In this document: one piece after another, positions 1 to 10,819 of the stretch | Numbering within the stretch: position 1 is the first letter of the stretch | Layout of the letters: every line of letters begins with the position of its first letter | Origin: Straminergon stramineum | Taxonomy: Eukaryota > Streptophyta > Bryopsida > Hypnales > Calliergonaceae | DNA: 64,000 bases | Assembly: GCA_963920665.1 (NCBI GenBank) | Contig: OY987265.1 | Span: 15,939,001-16,003,000 of the forward strand | Direction of reading: 5' to 3' | Made by a program: the position numbers and the translations under genes | The notes under the pieces: generated by a model | Databases searched by the model: none | What the model was told of the DNA's origin: nothing | What the model saw: only the letters and a program-made list of their open reading frames with translations

Positions 1-1244
1 GAGCAATGTATGTGGAAAATTGGATGTTTGGGAGGATGATTTGTGTTAAAATTTTAGGAAAAGCCTCACTTATGACCCATTTGAGTCCCTAATTGAGATT
101 ATGAGGGCAAATTGGGTAAGGAAAATACCTTTAGCCCTGTGGGTGGTTGTTAGATGATGGTGTGGTGTAGAAATTAGCATTTTAGGGATTTGGTGTGTCT
201 TGCCTCCAATTTGTCTTCAAGTTGTTGGAGCAATTTCAATTGTTTTGAGTTGGTGTCCATTGCTTAAAAGGCAAGATAGTTTAGGAAGCCCATACACTCT
301 TGTTTGGCCAACTCCAAGGTTTTTTTGCCACATGCAATGACAAAACCCTCATATACGACCAAAATTGACCTTGTAGGATCCTACCTAAGTTTTCAAGTGT
401 TTGTTGAATGAGCACTTGGTCATTAAGGGTTTAAAAATATCTTCTATTTTCATGTGAGGGAGGACAGTATAAAATTACAATTTTGAGTATCATTAGCAAG
501 ACATGGAACTCTGAAATTAGTAAAATGTAGGAAATCATACCTGTAAATATCCACGACAATTTAGAATTTTGAAAAAGTTAGAGATTAAAAAGATTTTGGC
601 CTTGCACTGAATCAATCTTGTCAATCGAGAATCAAACACCCTATCATCATTACTTTACAATTTATTCATCCAATGCCCATTAAATGCATTTTGAGAGAAT
701 CCAAAATCCTTCTTTTGACTATCGACATACAAGATCCTACAAAACTTTTCCAATATAATAATGGGAACCATGTTGAAATGCTCATTTGTTCAATTTCAGA
801 TTTTGTTACCTTATTTGTTTTCCATACTTAGAGAAGTCGGATGCAACCTCTAGCAACTTTATCAAGTCTAAAGCAAGCTCAAAAGCTTGACGCATTTCAT
901 GAAATCCAATGTGAATGAAAAAAACGTCATTTCTAAGATCGGACAATAGGTCCTATTTGTGCTTGCCAAGGCTTCTACCTCTATTTCTGTGTACTATTTC
1001 CCTTGCAATGGAAATTGTCCATATGTTTTAAAAAAACAAAAACAAACAGTTCCTAATTTTCAAAATGAAAATTATTATCCCAATATTGTAGGGTTAAAAA
1101 ATTTGTAACTTATTCAAGAAGTATTGCAAAAATATGTAGCCTTTGGCATTCTTAATGATTTCTTACGGTCTTCCCCCCAAAATGTCTCCTTATTTTTTGA
1201 AATGATAAAAGTGTGGTCAATTCTTATGGTTTTAGTGACAATGT
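1..1244. other. AT-rich spacer, no gene recognised
   Basis: No open frame of credible length or composition and no terminal repeat that I can pair. It is probably old transposon debris. Confidence 0.5.
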
Positions 1245-1434
1245 AACTACAAGAGAAAGGGGTATTTTAAGTATAGTCTTAGTAGTATAGTCCTATAAGT
1301 AATGACTTAAAATGGACGTTTCTAGTAAAAAATTATCAGAAATATATGTATTTTAAGCAAAAAAAATCTGAAAACACTCCTTTTAAGTCATTACTTATAG
1401 GACTATACTTAAAACACCCCTTTCTCTTATAGTG
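1245..1434. mobile_element. CACTA-type MITE, copy 1
   Basis: This is a long imperfect inverted repeat. The left end reads AACTACAAGAGAAAGGGG and continues into TTTTAAGTATAGTC. The right end is the reverse complement, ending CCCCTTTCTCTTATAGTG. The arms are about 80 bp with a short AT-rich loop. The CACTACAAGA-like terminus is typical of CACTA (CMC/EnSpm) elements. There is no coding capacity. Copies at 4235 and 8279 share the same ends. The 3-bp target duplication expected for CACTA elements is not clear here. Confidence 0.75.
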
Positions 1435-3159
1435 TTTCACCACCTTCTTCCCCAAAATAGCTCAACTGGATTAGATGTCATTTACATCATGTTGGTGACA
1501 AATCTAAGGAGTTGGACTTAGCTTTGTGAAGTTGGACCAAAGACCTAACTTATAGTCCGCGTTCAAATGTGAGACACCCACTTTGTGTAGCCACACCAAC
1601 AAACCCGGAATGTTCTTGCTTATTGCCACTACCAATATCATGATAAACCAACACTCTAATCACTCTTTGTAGGTAGTTATGCCCAACTTTATAGTGACTG
1701 TAAGGTATACAGTTTATTTCCAACAATGCTAAGCATTTTAGTATATGTTCAATTGAGCCATGGCATTGGGGGGATAGTTTTCTTTGTTCAAGGAATATAA
1801 ATAATGAAGATTGCACTATTTTTCGCTAATTTTTCATCAAGTTTGGAATTAGTAGGAATTAAAGAAGTGCAAATTACAATCCAACTTGTTCTTGATGTAT
1901 AGGCAAACCTATTTCTAAAGGTCAAAACTAAAAATTGGTCTTAACAACTTCATTAAGTGTCAATGTGTTATTCTTCATATAATAATGAAGGCCCAAGTCA
2001 ACATCAAATTCCCCTCATTTGTGAAAATAAATCACCTATCTTGTGCAAAGGGGGCCTTGTGTCGAAATCATGTCGTATATCTTAAGGTAGAAAGGTCCAT
2101 AATGCAATTGGACTCTAAAAACTCTCTCTAACATAGAGGTATATTTTGCTTTCTTCAATTGCATTAAATTTTGTCAATATATCATTTGGGAACAAATGAA
2201 GTGGTAGATGCTATAAGTGACCTATTTGGTTCCAATAGCAAAATTCATAACTAAATTTGTGAAGGTTCAAAAAACTTGGGTTAGATGCCGATTCCATTTA
2301 TCTTTGAAGGAAAATTTACCAAAAGAAATATTCCACTAAGTTTACTTTTCCCCCAAATGTATTCAACTCTTCAAGGCATGCTTTTTGGACCTCCTACCTT
2401 ATTGTATCTAACTTAATTCTTAAGATTGGATGAAGATTTCAACATCCTAAATGTATATGTGAGTGTTCAAATTAAAAACAAATAATACACATTTAGATAA
2501 TCATAATCTTCCTTTGAAATATCTATAGCATTCAATAGCATAAGGAATTCCTTCTTCTTTTCAATACTGTAGAATATTTTCTCCCTCAATTATCCTAAAT
2601 GATTACCAAATGGATTTTCTTAACATTCGTCATCTTTTATGAAGATGGTTGGATCCTTAGGAATTAAAGGCCAACTAACTAGTGGAATATAAATGTCCAA
2701 TCATTGCCTTTACTTATTCATCAAATGCAAAGAAATAAATGAAAGATTGGTAATGTTATAGAAATACAATTGTAACATAGAATCCTAGCACTCTTTGAAG
2801 TCTAGATTTTGGACGGTGAACAACATGATAAGATGATGTTTTGTCCACATATAAGTTTTCATTCATCTAAAGTAATGCTTTTATCTATATAAAACCAACA
2901 TTCTTCCCTGCCTTCTTTTACAATGTAGAGATAGTATGTACATACAAAAATATAAACAAAAACTTGCAAAAATTTAAGAAATAATTTGGTTGTCAATGAT
3001 AGGATTAATTTCATAATCAATATATTTTAGTTTTGAAATAGAATAATTTGAAAGACCCAATTCCAACATTGCCACAATTGAATCAATAGTAGTACTAGGT
3101 ATTTTGGAATATGTGGCCTTGGCTCAATGGCTTTGGCCTTGGCACATTGGTTAGGTCAT
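1435..3159. other. AT-rich spacer, no gene recognised
   Basis: The frames are broken by stops throughout. No RNA gene and no paired termini were found. Confidence 0.45.
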
Positions 3160-3660
3160 CAAAGGTTAAAAGTCAAGCGTTGGTGGGGTGCTAACCACTA
3201 TAGTCCATCCAACCATTGTGTGGTCATATGACCTTGTCATCATATGGGGATTTGAAAATTTCTTGAAGGAAAGAAGATGTTGGTTCTTACTTACAAGTTT
3301 TAGAATAGGAGGTTCAAAAATTGCTAAGACATTGAGAATCATCCCCATAATTAGCTTTGAAATGGACATGAAGTGGTCTCTAAATTGATCTCTATAGTCA
3401 TTGAATGGATCATAGAAAAAAAATCATTCTCCTTGCTTTTCCTATGTCTCTTTACAAGTTGCAAGTGAATGGTTTATAGAAGACCTAGGGTTATAAATAG
3501 ATGCCTATGATACAACTTGTTTGAAAATTCAAACGTAATTCAATTTATAGAGCTTCAAAAAATATGAAACCATTTGTGTTACATTCGGCATTGATTTCTC
3601 TTTGTTTGAAAAACGAGCTAAAACTTTTCCATCCAAAGAAAAACATGAAAAAGGAAAACA
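3160..3660 (+). repeat. ~500-bp dispersed repeat, left partner of an inverted pair
   Basis: The segment aligns by eye with the reverse complement of 5345-5860. Shared landmarks include CTTCAAAAAATATGAAACCA, a stretch around GAAGACCTAG, and TTCATGTCCATTTCAAAGCT read on the minus strand. The partners face each other across about 1.7 kb. They could be two copies of one dispersed element or the long termini of a single large one. The function is unknown. Confidence 0.65.
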
Positions 3661-3947
3661 AGCCTTTCAATGAACTGTTTTTGAGACTCCGCTACCTTAC
3701 CTCCTAACATAGGCATTAAGGATGGAATTCACCATCTAAATCCATGAGACTTAGTTAACTTAGTTGAACTATGCATTCCCAAGAGAAGCTTCATTCACAG
3801 AGTTCAACCCTTCTTCTACTAAGTCTTGTATTTAGTTTCATTGTTTTTTCTTCTTTGTTAAGTACCATTCCCAATCTTTGCTTTCAATTGATAGTTCTAT
3901 AGTTGACACCTAAATGAAGTTAAAGATTGAACATTTGCTTAGATAAT

Positions 3948-4096
3948 TTAACCCTTAAAGGATGAAGCCCCTATGACCAAGGTAGTCAGCAAAACTACTC
4001 CGATTAATGGACTAGTAGGTGCATTCTCTTTTTCTACAATCAACAGTGAAGTCATCCATCGGACACAAAACATCCGCTTCGACATTTAAGGGTTAA
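3948..4096. mobile_element. Short TTAA-flanked non-autonomous element (149 bp)
   Basis: It starts TTAACCCTTAAAGGATG and ends CGACATTTAAGGGTTAA, so the ends are inverted repeats bounded by TTAA on both sides. The interior motif TAGGTGCATTCT is shared with 45669-45826 and 45823-45950. The last 50 bp (CATCCATCGGACACAAAAC onward) also match the 3' end of the ~235-bp family at 31811. TTAA target duplications are known for piggyBac and Sola3 transposons. The superfamily here is an inference. Confidence 0.7.
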
Positions 4097-4234
4097 TATT
4101 TCAAGGGAAGTAGTTCCACTAAGCAGCAATAACTTAACCTAAGGGAGTGTACATTACATTACAAAATCTAATGAAGTTATGAATCGACCTTTGCTTACCA
4201 ACATTCTCCTCAAGTGATGAATTGATGATACTGC

Positions 4235-4428
4235 CACTACAAAAGAAAGGGGTGTTTTAAGTATAGTCCTAGACATATAGTCCTACCTTAAAGGAGTGTT
4301 TTTAGTAAAGATTTACCAAACACACATGTATTTCTAGTAACTTTTTACTAAAAACACCCCTTTAAGGTCGTTACTTACAAGACTATATGTCTAGGACTAT
4401 ACTTAAAACACCTCTTTCTCTTGTACTG
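4235..4428. mobile_element. CACTA-type MITE, copy 2
   Basis: It begins CACTACAAAAGAAAGGGG, with the reverse complement ending CCTCTTTCTCTTGTACTG. The internal arms GTATAGTCCTAGACATATAG and its complement pair again. It is about 194 bp and non-coding. It belongs to the same family as the copy at 1245, and its better kept CACTA terminus supports the assignment. Confidence 0.8.
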
Positions 4429-4442
4429 TACCCAAGAGCTAA

Positions 4443-4590
4443 CACTACAAAAAAAAACAAGAGTATAAATGATTGGTCCACATGCAATGACTGTAGTAGT
4501 CATTTCTTGTCCACAATGACTGCAAAATAGTAGTAATTTTGCAGTCATTGTTGTGTTACAGTCATTGTGGACACTTATTTTTTTGTAGTG
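4443..4590. mobile_element. Second CACTA-like MITE family, 148 bp
   Basis: The ends are CACTACAAAAAAA and TTTTTTTGTAGTG. The interior holds three palindromic repeats of CAATGACTG / CAGTCATTG, so the element can fold almost completely. It lies only 14 bp after the neighbouring CACTA MITE. There are no ORFs of its own. Confidence 0.75.
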
Positions 4591-5190
4591 CAAGCAACGC
4601 AGGGACGGTGTCTCAAATGGATGCGCAGATTCAGGTGCACTTGCCAAACTACTGATCATTCTCCCAAATTCACTTCCCAAACATGTTCCTCTATCAAATC
4701 CGCCTCCACTCACTGGCCTCAATTGCTTGTCAGTTGCGGCGGCGGCGATCGGGTGCTACCTCAGCTGAGATTGAGGTTTAATTTGTGGACTGACATGTGG
4801 CCCATGTGGACATTGCATGTGTTCAATCTTCTTCTGTCTGGCTAGGTTAACTTAACTTAACTGAATTTGTACGGCCATGATCTTGAGAAGCCTTGAGAGC
4901 GCAAATTCAGGTACGTCCAGGTGACAGTTACACTCTAAGGACCCCACTCTTTCTGGCAGCAGCTACAAGTTAAGCTAAGTTAAGTAACTGTACCTTAAGC
5001 TTACATGCAAACTGGAATTTCATGACGTGATTCAAAGGTTTGTTAATGGATTTCGACGCTCGTTTCCAATTTGCTGGCCACGTGAAACGATTTAGGATTG
5101 CTGTCAAAGATGCTCTCTCTCTAGCTGCCCTGTGAGACTGGTTCGGTTTTGCAACCAAAAGTATGAGATGTAAGGTAGTAGGCTCCACAG
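4591..5190. other. Low-copy, higher-GC island, no gene identified
   Basis: GC is clearly higher than in the flanks. Short frames of 72-115 codons exist on both strands, but none shows a recognisable domain. Two runs of TTAACT-type repeats occur (about 4848-4861 and 4971-4984). It may be a promoter or gene remnant left between transposons. Confidence 0.35.
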
Positions 5191-5320
5191 GAAACTCATA
5201 TTGGGTTCAGTGATAAAATTCCCAGTGAGTCTCACTTTTCCCAGTGTTTCCAGTGTATCACACACCAGGAAAAATGAGACTCACTGGGAATTTTAACACC
5301 GGGAATCCAATATGAGTTTC
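5191..5320. repeat. Long hairpin, 130 bp inverted repeat
   Basis: The left arm starts GAAACTCATATTGG and contains AAAATTCCCAGTGAGTCTCA. The right arm is its near-perfect complement, ending CCAATATGAGTTTC. The arms are about 55 bp around a short loop. It could be a MITE or an inverted duplication able to give a fold-back transcript. No second copy was seen in the window. Confidence 0.75.
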
Positions 5321-5344
5321 ATGTGCTCATAAACCGCTCATCTA

Positions 5345-5860
5345 AAGGTTGGTCTGTTTTTCATGTATATTTTTTTATAGGAATATTTTTAGTTTATTTT
5401 TCAGACAAAGAGATATAGAGGTAGAATGTAACACAAGTGGTTTCATATTTTTTGAAGCGTTATTGAATTAGTTATGTGTTTTCAAACTTTTGTGTCATAG
5501 GCCTCTATTTACGACACTAGGTCTTCCATCAATTATTCACTTGAAGTTATAAAGAAAAATGGGGAAAGCAAGGACAACGATTGGCTCTTGTAGGAAATTA
5601 TAATTTTTCTCTCGATCCATTCAAATGACTATTATAGAGGTTGATTTCAGAACCATCTCATGTCCATCTCAGAGCTAAAGTAGGGGTGATTCTAAGTGCC
5701 CTAGCGGAGTTCGAGCCTCCTACCTTAAGTTATAGAATGAAAGCAAAAGAATACCCCCAAGGACTAAGTAAAGCTATCACTATGACTACCTTTATGACTT
5801 TGATTTTTAGTCATTCAAGCATTAGAGAAAATTTGGGGATTCAAGAGGTTTGTCATACTC
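5345..5860 (-). repeat. ~500-bp dispersed repeat, right partner of the inverted pair
   Basis: The reverse complement matches 3160-3660, including ACCACTTGTGTTACATTC against ACCATTTGTGTTACATTC. Both copies carry a short conserved frame, with V-I-L-S-A-L-A-E-F-E-P-P here and I-L-N-V-L-A-I-F-E-P-P in the partner. This might be a trace of coding sequence, but I do not recognise it. Confidence 0.6.
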
Positions 5861-6013
5861 TAGACCAGTTCCCTCAAAAGTCTCTCTATTTTAATTTTTT
5901 CTTTAAATTTAGATTGTTGGTCCAACTTTGGTGGCCCTCAAGACGCCCCATTTTTTCTCTAATGACATTGGTGCAAAGTTGAGAATTTTGTAGTCATTGT
6001 GGACAAGTCATAA

Positions 6014-6285
6014 AGTGGGTACACCCAAACTCGCACCCTCCCTAAAACCACCACATCACTCTATATACATCTCCAAAATCAATATGTACCTATGTAGAAG
6101 AAATGATTTTAGAACAACTATTAAAAAAAACTTTGATCCTTCATAACTTTTGTATACAATTTCCAAATGTAAGGTTCTTTAGTACATTCAAACCTTTTTT
6201 TTGTTGCCAAGAAGAAAATATGGAAATTTGACTAGTCTAATAATTAGACACAATAGCAAAAAGAGGTGGTTTGGAGGTACCCACT
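6014..6285 (+). mobile_element. GTGGGTAC-ended MITE, copy 1
   Basis: It starts AGTGGGTACACCC and ends GGTACCCACT. The interior contains TCTATATACATCTCCAAAAT and a CTTTGATCCTTCATAACTTT stretch, both conserved in the copies at 15082 (minus), 20527 (minus), 21838 (plus) and 27730 (plus, interrupted). It is about 272 bp and non-coding. The superfamily is undetermined. Confidence 0.8.
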
Positions 6286-7030
6286 ATAGCAAAAAAGTTA
6301 GTCATATAGGACACTTGATTTGTTTGTCATCTATAGACTAACTCGGAATAACTCGGAAGCTTATCAACTGATTATGTGGAGCTAGCCACGTAGGGGTCCA
6401 TGTTTTGCTATGTATTGCTAGCCGGACAAATTTTTCTACTAGTTTAATTCCTCAAATGAGAGATTATGAGAGATAATTATATTTAATAGCATCTATAGTA
6501 GCATTTGAGCATTTTTGCTATTAGGGGAGTCCTTACATTTGTTCACTCTTATAGGCATTGGAAAGACAACGCCACTATGTTTTAGGATGTATGTTTTGGA
6601 CATTGTGTGAATATATTATAAATTCTCAAAGTGTTGATTGTAGGTGTATGTCAAATCAACCTAAGGCTCTTGTGCTTAGATCATATACATGTTTTTATTT
6701 TGAAATTCAATTTCTGAAATCAATTTTTTTCTAAAAGTATTGCAGTGAACCTCCTTTTCTATAGAATTTGAGCTTTTCATGAGTTTAACATCAGTAATAT
6801 AAAAACAAACAAATCAAACATCCACTTTGAATAAGCAATATAGCATGGCCAATTCTAATTGTTATTTAAAAGTGCAAGTGGATCACAAACCACAAAAAAA
6901 AATTCTGTAATCAACTTCTATTACAATTTCTTACATTCTCTTTGTGGATGAGTTTTGTGTCGTAATTATATTTGCATTACAAAATCAGCAAGGAACATTC
7001 TAGAATGAAGTTAGTTGAAAACTTGTATTA
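6286..7030. other. AT-rich spacer, nothing recognised
   Basis: No credible ORF, RNA gene or paired termini. Confidence 0.45.
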
Positions 7031-7618
7031 TTAAACCCCTGAAGGACCAATGCACAGTTTAGGTAAAAATTGTGAATAACTACTACTTCTTAGGGCAGTG
7101 AAAAAAATGAATAAAAATGTTTATTTTTCAAAATTCAACAATCTAAATTTGTACTGGACTACTCTACAAATGTGTGATATTTTTTTCAAAAACTTTGACC
7201 TTATTGATTGAAAGATTATAACGTTTGAAGTTAGAAGAAAAAGTTTTTCTAACCAAGCTTGCCTAATAGGGCCAAAATTTTTGAACTCCACTTAGGATGA
7301 TTTTTTTCACTAAACATGGTAATTTTTTGACATTTTCCTCTTGTATCATGTAAGTTTCATACCTACCAAATTTCAAAATTAGAAGTAGCATGAGTTTGCA
7401 CATGCTACTTGAAGCTACCTAGGCTTTCCAAAAGGTTTAGGGCAACATAACTTTTGATCCATAAGCCCGATAGAAAATAAATTACATTTCCACTAAGGGA
7501 TATATGTTCACACCTTCTATCAAAACTTTGAGAAAAAAACAACCCAAATTCACTTTGTATGTAACTACTTGAGATTCCTTGTGTATATTAAATAACCACA
7601 TAGTCCTTTAGGGGGTAA
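7031..7618. mobile_element. Probable TTAA-class element, ~590 bp
   Basis: The left end TTAAACCCCTGAAGGACC and right end AGTCCTTTAGGGGGTAA are inverted repeats with the CCCCT core of the TTAA class. The interior is non-coding and contains 'CATAACTTTTGATCC'-type motifs that recur in other long members. Both terminal tetranucleotides are imperfect, so the boundaries are tentative. Confidence 0.5.
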
Positions 7619-8278
7619 TTTTGAATATTCATCCTTGCTTACTAATAGAAACAAACCATATTTTGGACATCTATCTATCTACTTTTGAATTAAGGCTCCT
7701 AAGCTCCAACATGATTCCTTTTTTTCGAAATGAATTGAAAATATAAATGAAAGAATGATCTTGTCTCAAAATTTGCAACTTAAGCTTACAACAACTTTGA
7801 GGATACAAAGTGTTCAATGGATGACTTTTTTGATATTGTAGAAATAGAGAATGCACCTATTGGTCCAAAAATTGAATCATCTTTAAGTAATTACCTATCA
7901 TTGAGGAGTGTCCTTCCAAGGTAAAAACTGTTAAATAAGTCAAGACCTTCTCTAAGATAAAATTACTAGAGGCAAAACATTTACAACTATCAAACTCTTA
8001 ACCAAAAGCTACAATAATGAAAACCCAAAAGTTACACTACTTTGTTCACCAAAGGCCCCCCATTTGCATGAATTAATTATGATTGTAATAAACTTCTAAT
8101 GAAATTCTCAAAAACAAGGTCAAATTAACTAAGCATGGAGTCAAATGATGAGAACAATAACTACACCTAAGTTAAGTATTGAAATAGTGATCCTTTTCTA
8201 CAACCAACTCCTCCTTATTCTTGCCTAAAATATACTCTCTCTATTCATGAGTTAGAGTATAGGGAATGAGGAAGCATT
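7619..8278. other. AT-rich spacer, nothing recognised
   Basis: Only short random frames. No repeat termini detected. Confidence 0.45.
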
Positions 8279-8400
8279 CACTACAAGAGAAAGGGGTGTT
8301 TTGAGCGAATATTTAAGTATAGTCCTAGACATAAGATTTGAAGCAATGATCTTGAAGGAGATTTACAGTAAAAATTTACTAGAAATACACATATCCATTC
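8279..8400 (+). mobile_element. CACTA-type MITE, truncated copy 3
   Basis: It starts CACTACAAGAGAAAGGGGTG and keeps the TTTAAGTATAGTCCTAGACA stretch and the TTTACTAGAAATACACATAT middle. It has lost the right arm. The left terminus is the best preserved of the three copies. Confidence 0.7.
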
Positions 8401-8720
8401 ATATTTGTCGATCCTAGTTGGAAAGAATTTTGGCATTAGTAGGATAAAAGTGCTCATTCTAATCAAGTTTTGTTGTAAGTTAGTTCAAGCTATTCTACAA
8501 GACTAGCACCGATAATCTGGAAACTAAGTCTGAATCGTTAGCCATTTTAGAGATTTTGGAAATATAGTCTGGGTTGTTGTAACTTAGGTGTGATGGTCCC
8601 ATGGCTAGTGGAGTGGGTGAGAGTTCTCTCTGTCAGTACTGACGTCACTTTGTGATTGAATTCCATCAATCCGGAGTTTGCATGCTGCTTGCACATCCTC
8701 CACAACAGGACATCCACAAT

Positions 8721-8950
8721 TCTACCCTTGAACGCCGGTCTGGTGACTGTGGAAATCAGGCATTTTGGAATCGTGTGACATCATCCACTTTAGAAAAACC
8801 AAAAATATTCATTGGGAGTCAAACTATTGTAGAAGATCTTCCCTTTCTACCCCTAATTCCAAAGATGAATATTTGCAATTTTGTCTTACACAGGAGAATT
8901 CCTTATCATTCATCGGACAATAATCATCCATCACGTCGTTCAAGGGTTAA
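8721..8950 (+). mobile_element. TTAA-flanked MITE (~235-bp family), copy a
   Basis: The left end is TCTACCCTTGAACG, with TTAA degraded to TCTA, and the right end is GTTCAAGGGTTAA. The interior carries GTGACATCATCCACTTTAGA and GATCTTCCCTTTCTACCCCT, matching copies at 31811, 45018 (minus) and 57176. It abuts copy b tail to tail, and the two share one TTAA at 8947-8950. Confidence 0.85.
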
Positions 8951-9176
8951 CTCCTAAACGATGTGGCGGACGTTTTTTGTCTGATGAACATCAAGGAATT
9001 TTCCTCTATAGGATAGAATTGCAACTATTCATCTTCAGAATTAGGGGAGGAAAGGGAAGATCTTCTATAGTAGTTTGATTCGTAATGAGTATTTTTTATT
9101 TTTTTTTAATACATGATGTCACATGGTTCCAAAATGCGTGATTCCCATGGTCACCAACCTGGTGTTCAAGGGTTAA
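8947..9176 (-). mobile_element. TTAA-flanked MITE (~235-bp family), copy b, inverted
   Basis: The reverse complement begins TTAACCCTTGAACACC and ends CGTTTAGGAGTTAA. It is the mirror of copy a and together they form a 456-bp palindrome-like pair. The sequence between them has diverged, so this looks like insertion of a second copy at the TTAA of the first rather than a recent duplication. Confidence 0.85.
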
Positions 9177-9184
9177 ACAGACTG

Positions 9185-9597
9185 TATTGTCTTACAGAGA
9201 AATGAAAAATGCTGCATGCATGGTTTAAACTGCAAGATGGTAGAATAGGCATGGCACAAGACATATGGATTGAAGACAATGCCTTCCTTGCTCTTGAGTC
9301 AATGGAATGGGCCATAGAATCCTTGATCTCAACCCATTGTAAGGTAAACCAGCCTATAACAGGCAGAATGGCTGGTTTTCTATGTTCACATTTTTGAATT
9401 TTTTTGGGAAAAATCCCATATAAAAATAAACATGAGAAATGCAAAGAGCAATAGAAATTTTATTTATTTTTGACAAATTATCAATTTGGTATGATTATTT
9501 GAAGTGTGTTACCCAATTAGCCCAAAATAGTTTGTAGACTACCCAAAATCACCACAGTGTACCCATAATGGTCATCTGATCACCCAAAGTAGTCTTA
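9185..9597. repeat. Dispersed repeat, left part; also seen at 28775-29220
   Basis: The sequence from about 9400 (ATGAGAAATGCAAAGAGCAA, AATTAGCCCAAAATAG) matches 28785 onward. The match resumes after the Harbinger insertion at 10607-10790 (AACTCCATCAACATCACCCA against AACTCCATGACCATCTTCTG). Because it runs into the LINE reverse transcriptase region, it may be part of that element. No intact coding sequence is present. Confidence 0.5.
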
Positions 9598-10606
9598 GGG
9601 CCTCTTCAGACTATGGCCATCCAAGTTGAGAGGCCGTGGGATTGAGTGGCCAAACTTTGGTGAGAGTCCAAGGAAATTAGCAATAAATAGGCAAAAAAAA
9701 TTAGGAATTGGAGCCTTCGGCCGGCCATAGTGTGAAGCCTCCAAAGGCCAAAGTTCAAAGTCCAAGCCCAAAGTCCAAGCCCAAAGTCCAAACCTATTCC
9801 ATTTTTTTGACTTTTATCCTTTCTCTCCACATTAATCCATACAATTTCTGAAATTTTCAATGAATTGTCACCCATGTGACAATTTTTCCAAGAAATTTTT
9901 TCAAGCAAAAGGTTAAAAAAACATTAGAAAGGAGTCAAAAATGGCCTTGGAAAAATAATTACAGCACATGCTCTCATCATCGAACAAGGAATATGAAGGA
10001 TATAAATGGAATAAAAAGGTGGCATTAAACATTGAAGGGAAGTAGGTTCATTGAATGCTAAGACTCACCATTTTAGTAGTGGAGACTAGGTTTCAAATCC
10101 CAATGGCGACACAAATAAACAAATAAACAAATGAGGGCATCCTAACTATTTCTACAAAAACAGTTCGATCTAATGGCTAAGATTATGTCAAATTCTAAAA
10201 AAAACAAATAAACAAAGGAGGGCATCTTACCTATTTCTACAAAAACAGTCCGATCTAATGTTGAGATTCTGTTAGATTTTGAAAAAAACAAATAAACAAA
10301 GGAGGGCATCCTACCTATTTCTACAAAAGCAATCCGATCTAATGGTTGAGATTCTGTTAGATTCTGAAAAAAAATTGATGGACTCTCAATTAGAGTTTGG
10401 GTCGGCCAAAAATGGAGACCCATACTCTAATCGAGAGTCCGTCGCCATGTAGGCATTTGGTTGCCATGTAGGTAGACAAATGGGCGATAGACTTTAGACT
10501 ATGCCTCCTTGCGTGAAGGCTCGAGAGGCCAAACTCTTGGGTTTCTACAATCTCATTGGTTGAAACCGACAGACTCTCAACCTTGTGCCGTAGTGTGAAG
10601 TGGCCC
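9598..10606. mobile_element. PIF/Harbinger-like non-autonomous element, ~1.0 kb
   Basis: The terminal inverted repeats are GGGCCTCTTCAGACTATGGC on the left and, reverse complemented, GGGCCACTTCACACTACGGC on the right (17 of 20 identical). The element is flanked by TTA on both sides (9595-9597 and 10607-10609), the target duplication typical of PIF/Harbinger/Tourist. It holds no transposase. The interior carries a second terminus-like sequence near 9720-9742 and a three-unit tandem array at 10113-10372. It interrupts the repeat shared with 28775-29220. Confidence 0.8.
10113..10372 (+). repeat. Tandem repeat, three units of 84-85 bp
   Basis: The phrase GAGGGCATC recurs at 10133, 10218 and 10302. 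Each is followed by TATTTCTACAAAA, GATCTAATG and GATT.TGTCAGATT-like sequence, and the units are joined by AACAAATAAACAAA. The array lies inside the Harbinger-like element and probably amplified there. Confidence 0.85.
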
Positions 10607-10819
10607 TTAAAATTTCTTAGAAAGGTAGAAGGTCTTAAAACAATGACTAATAACTCCATCAACATCACCCAAGGCATTGATTTCAACCACTAACAAACCT
10701 AATGAAGTTTTAATCCCATTTACTAGCAAAAATCTACTATAGATTGATGTAAGACTGAAATGGGTGGTTTTCTAGGTGTCCACATTGTGTAGTTTGCTTA
10801 TCATGGGTTGGTTTACCTT

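Noticed and set aside
5700..5740. tRNA T-arm-like GAGTTCGAGCCTCC
   Set aside because: No acceptor stem or anticodon arm can be paired around it, and it lies in a dispersed repeat.
10113..10372. CRISPR-like array
   Set aside because: The units are adjacent 84-85 bp tandem copies without unique spacers, in a plant transposon.
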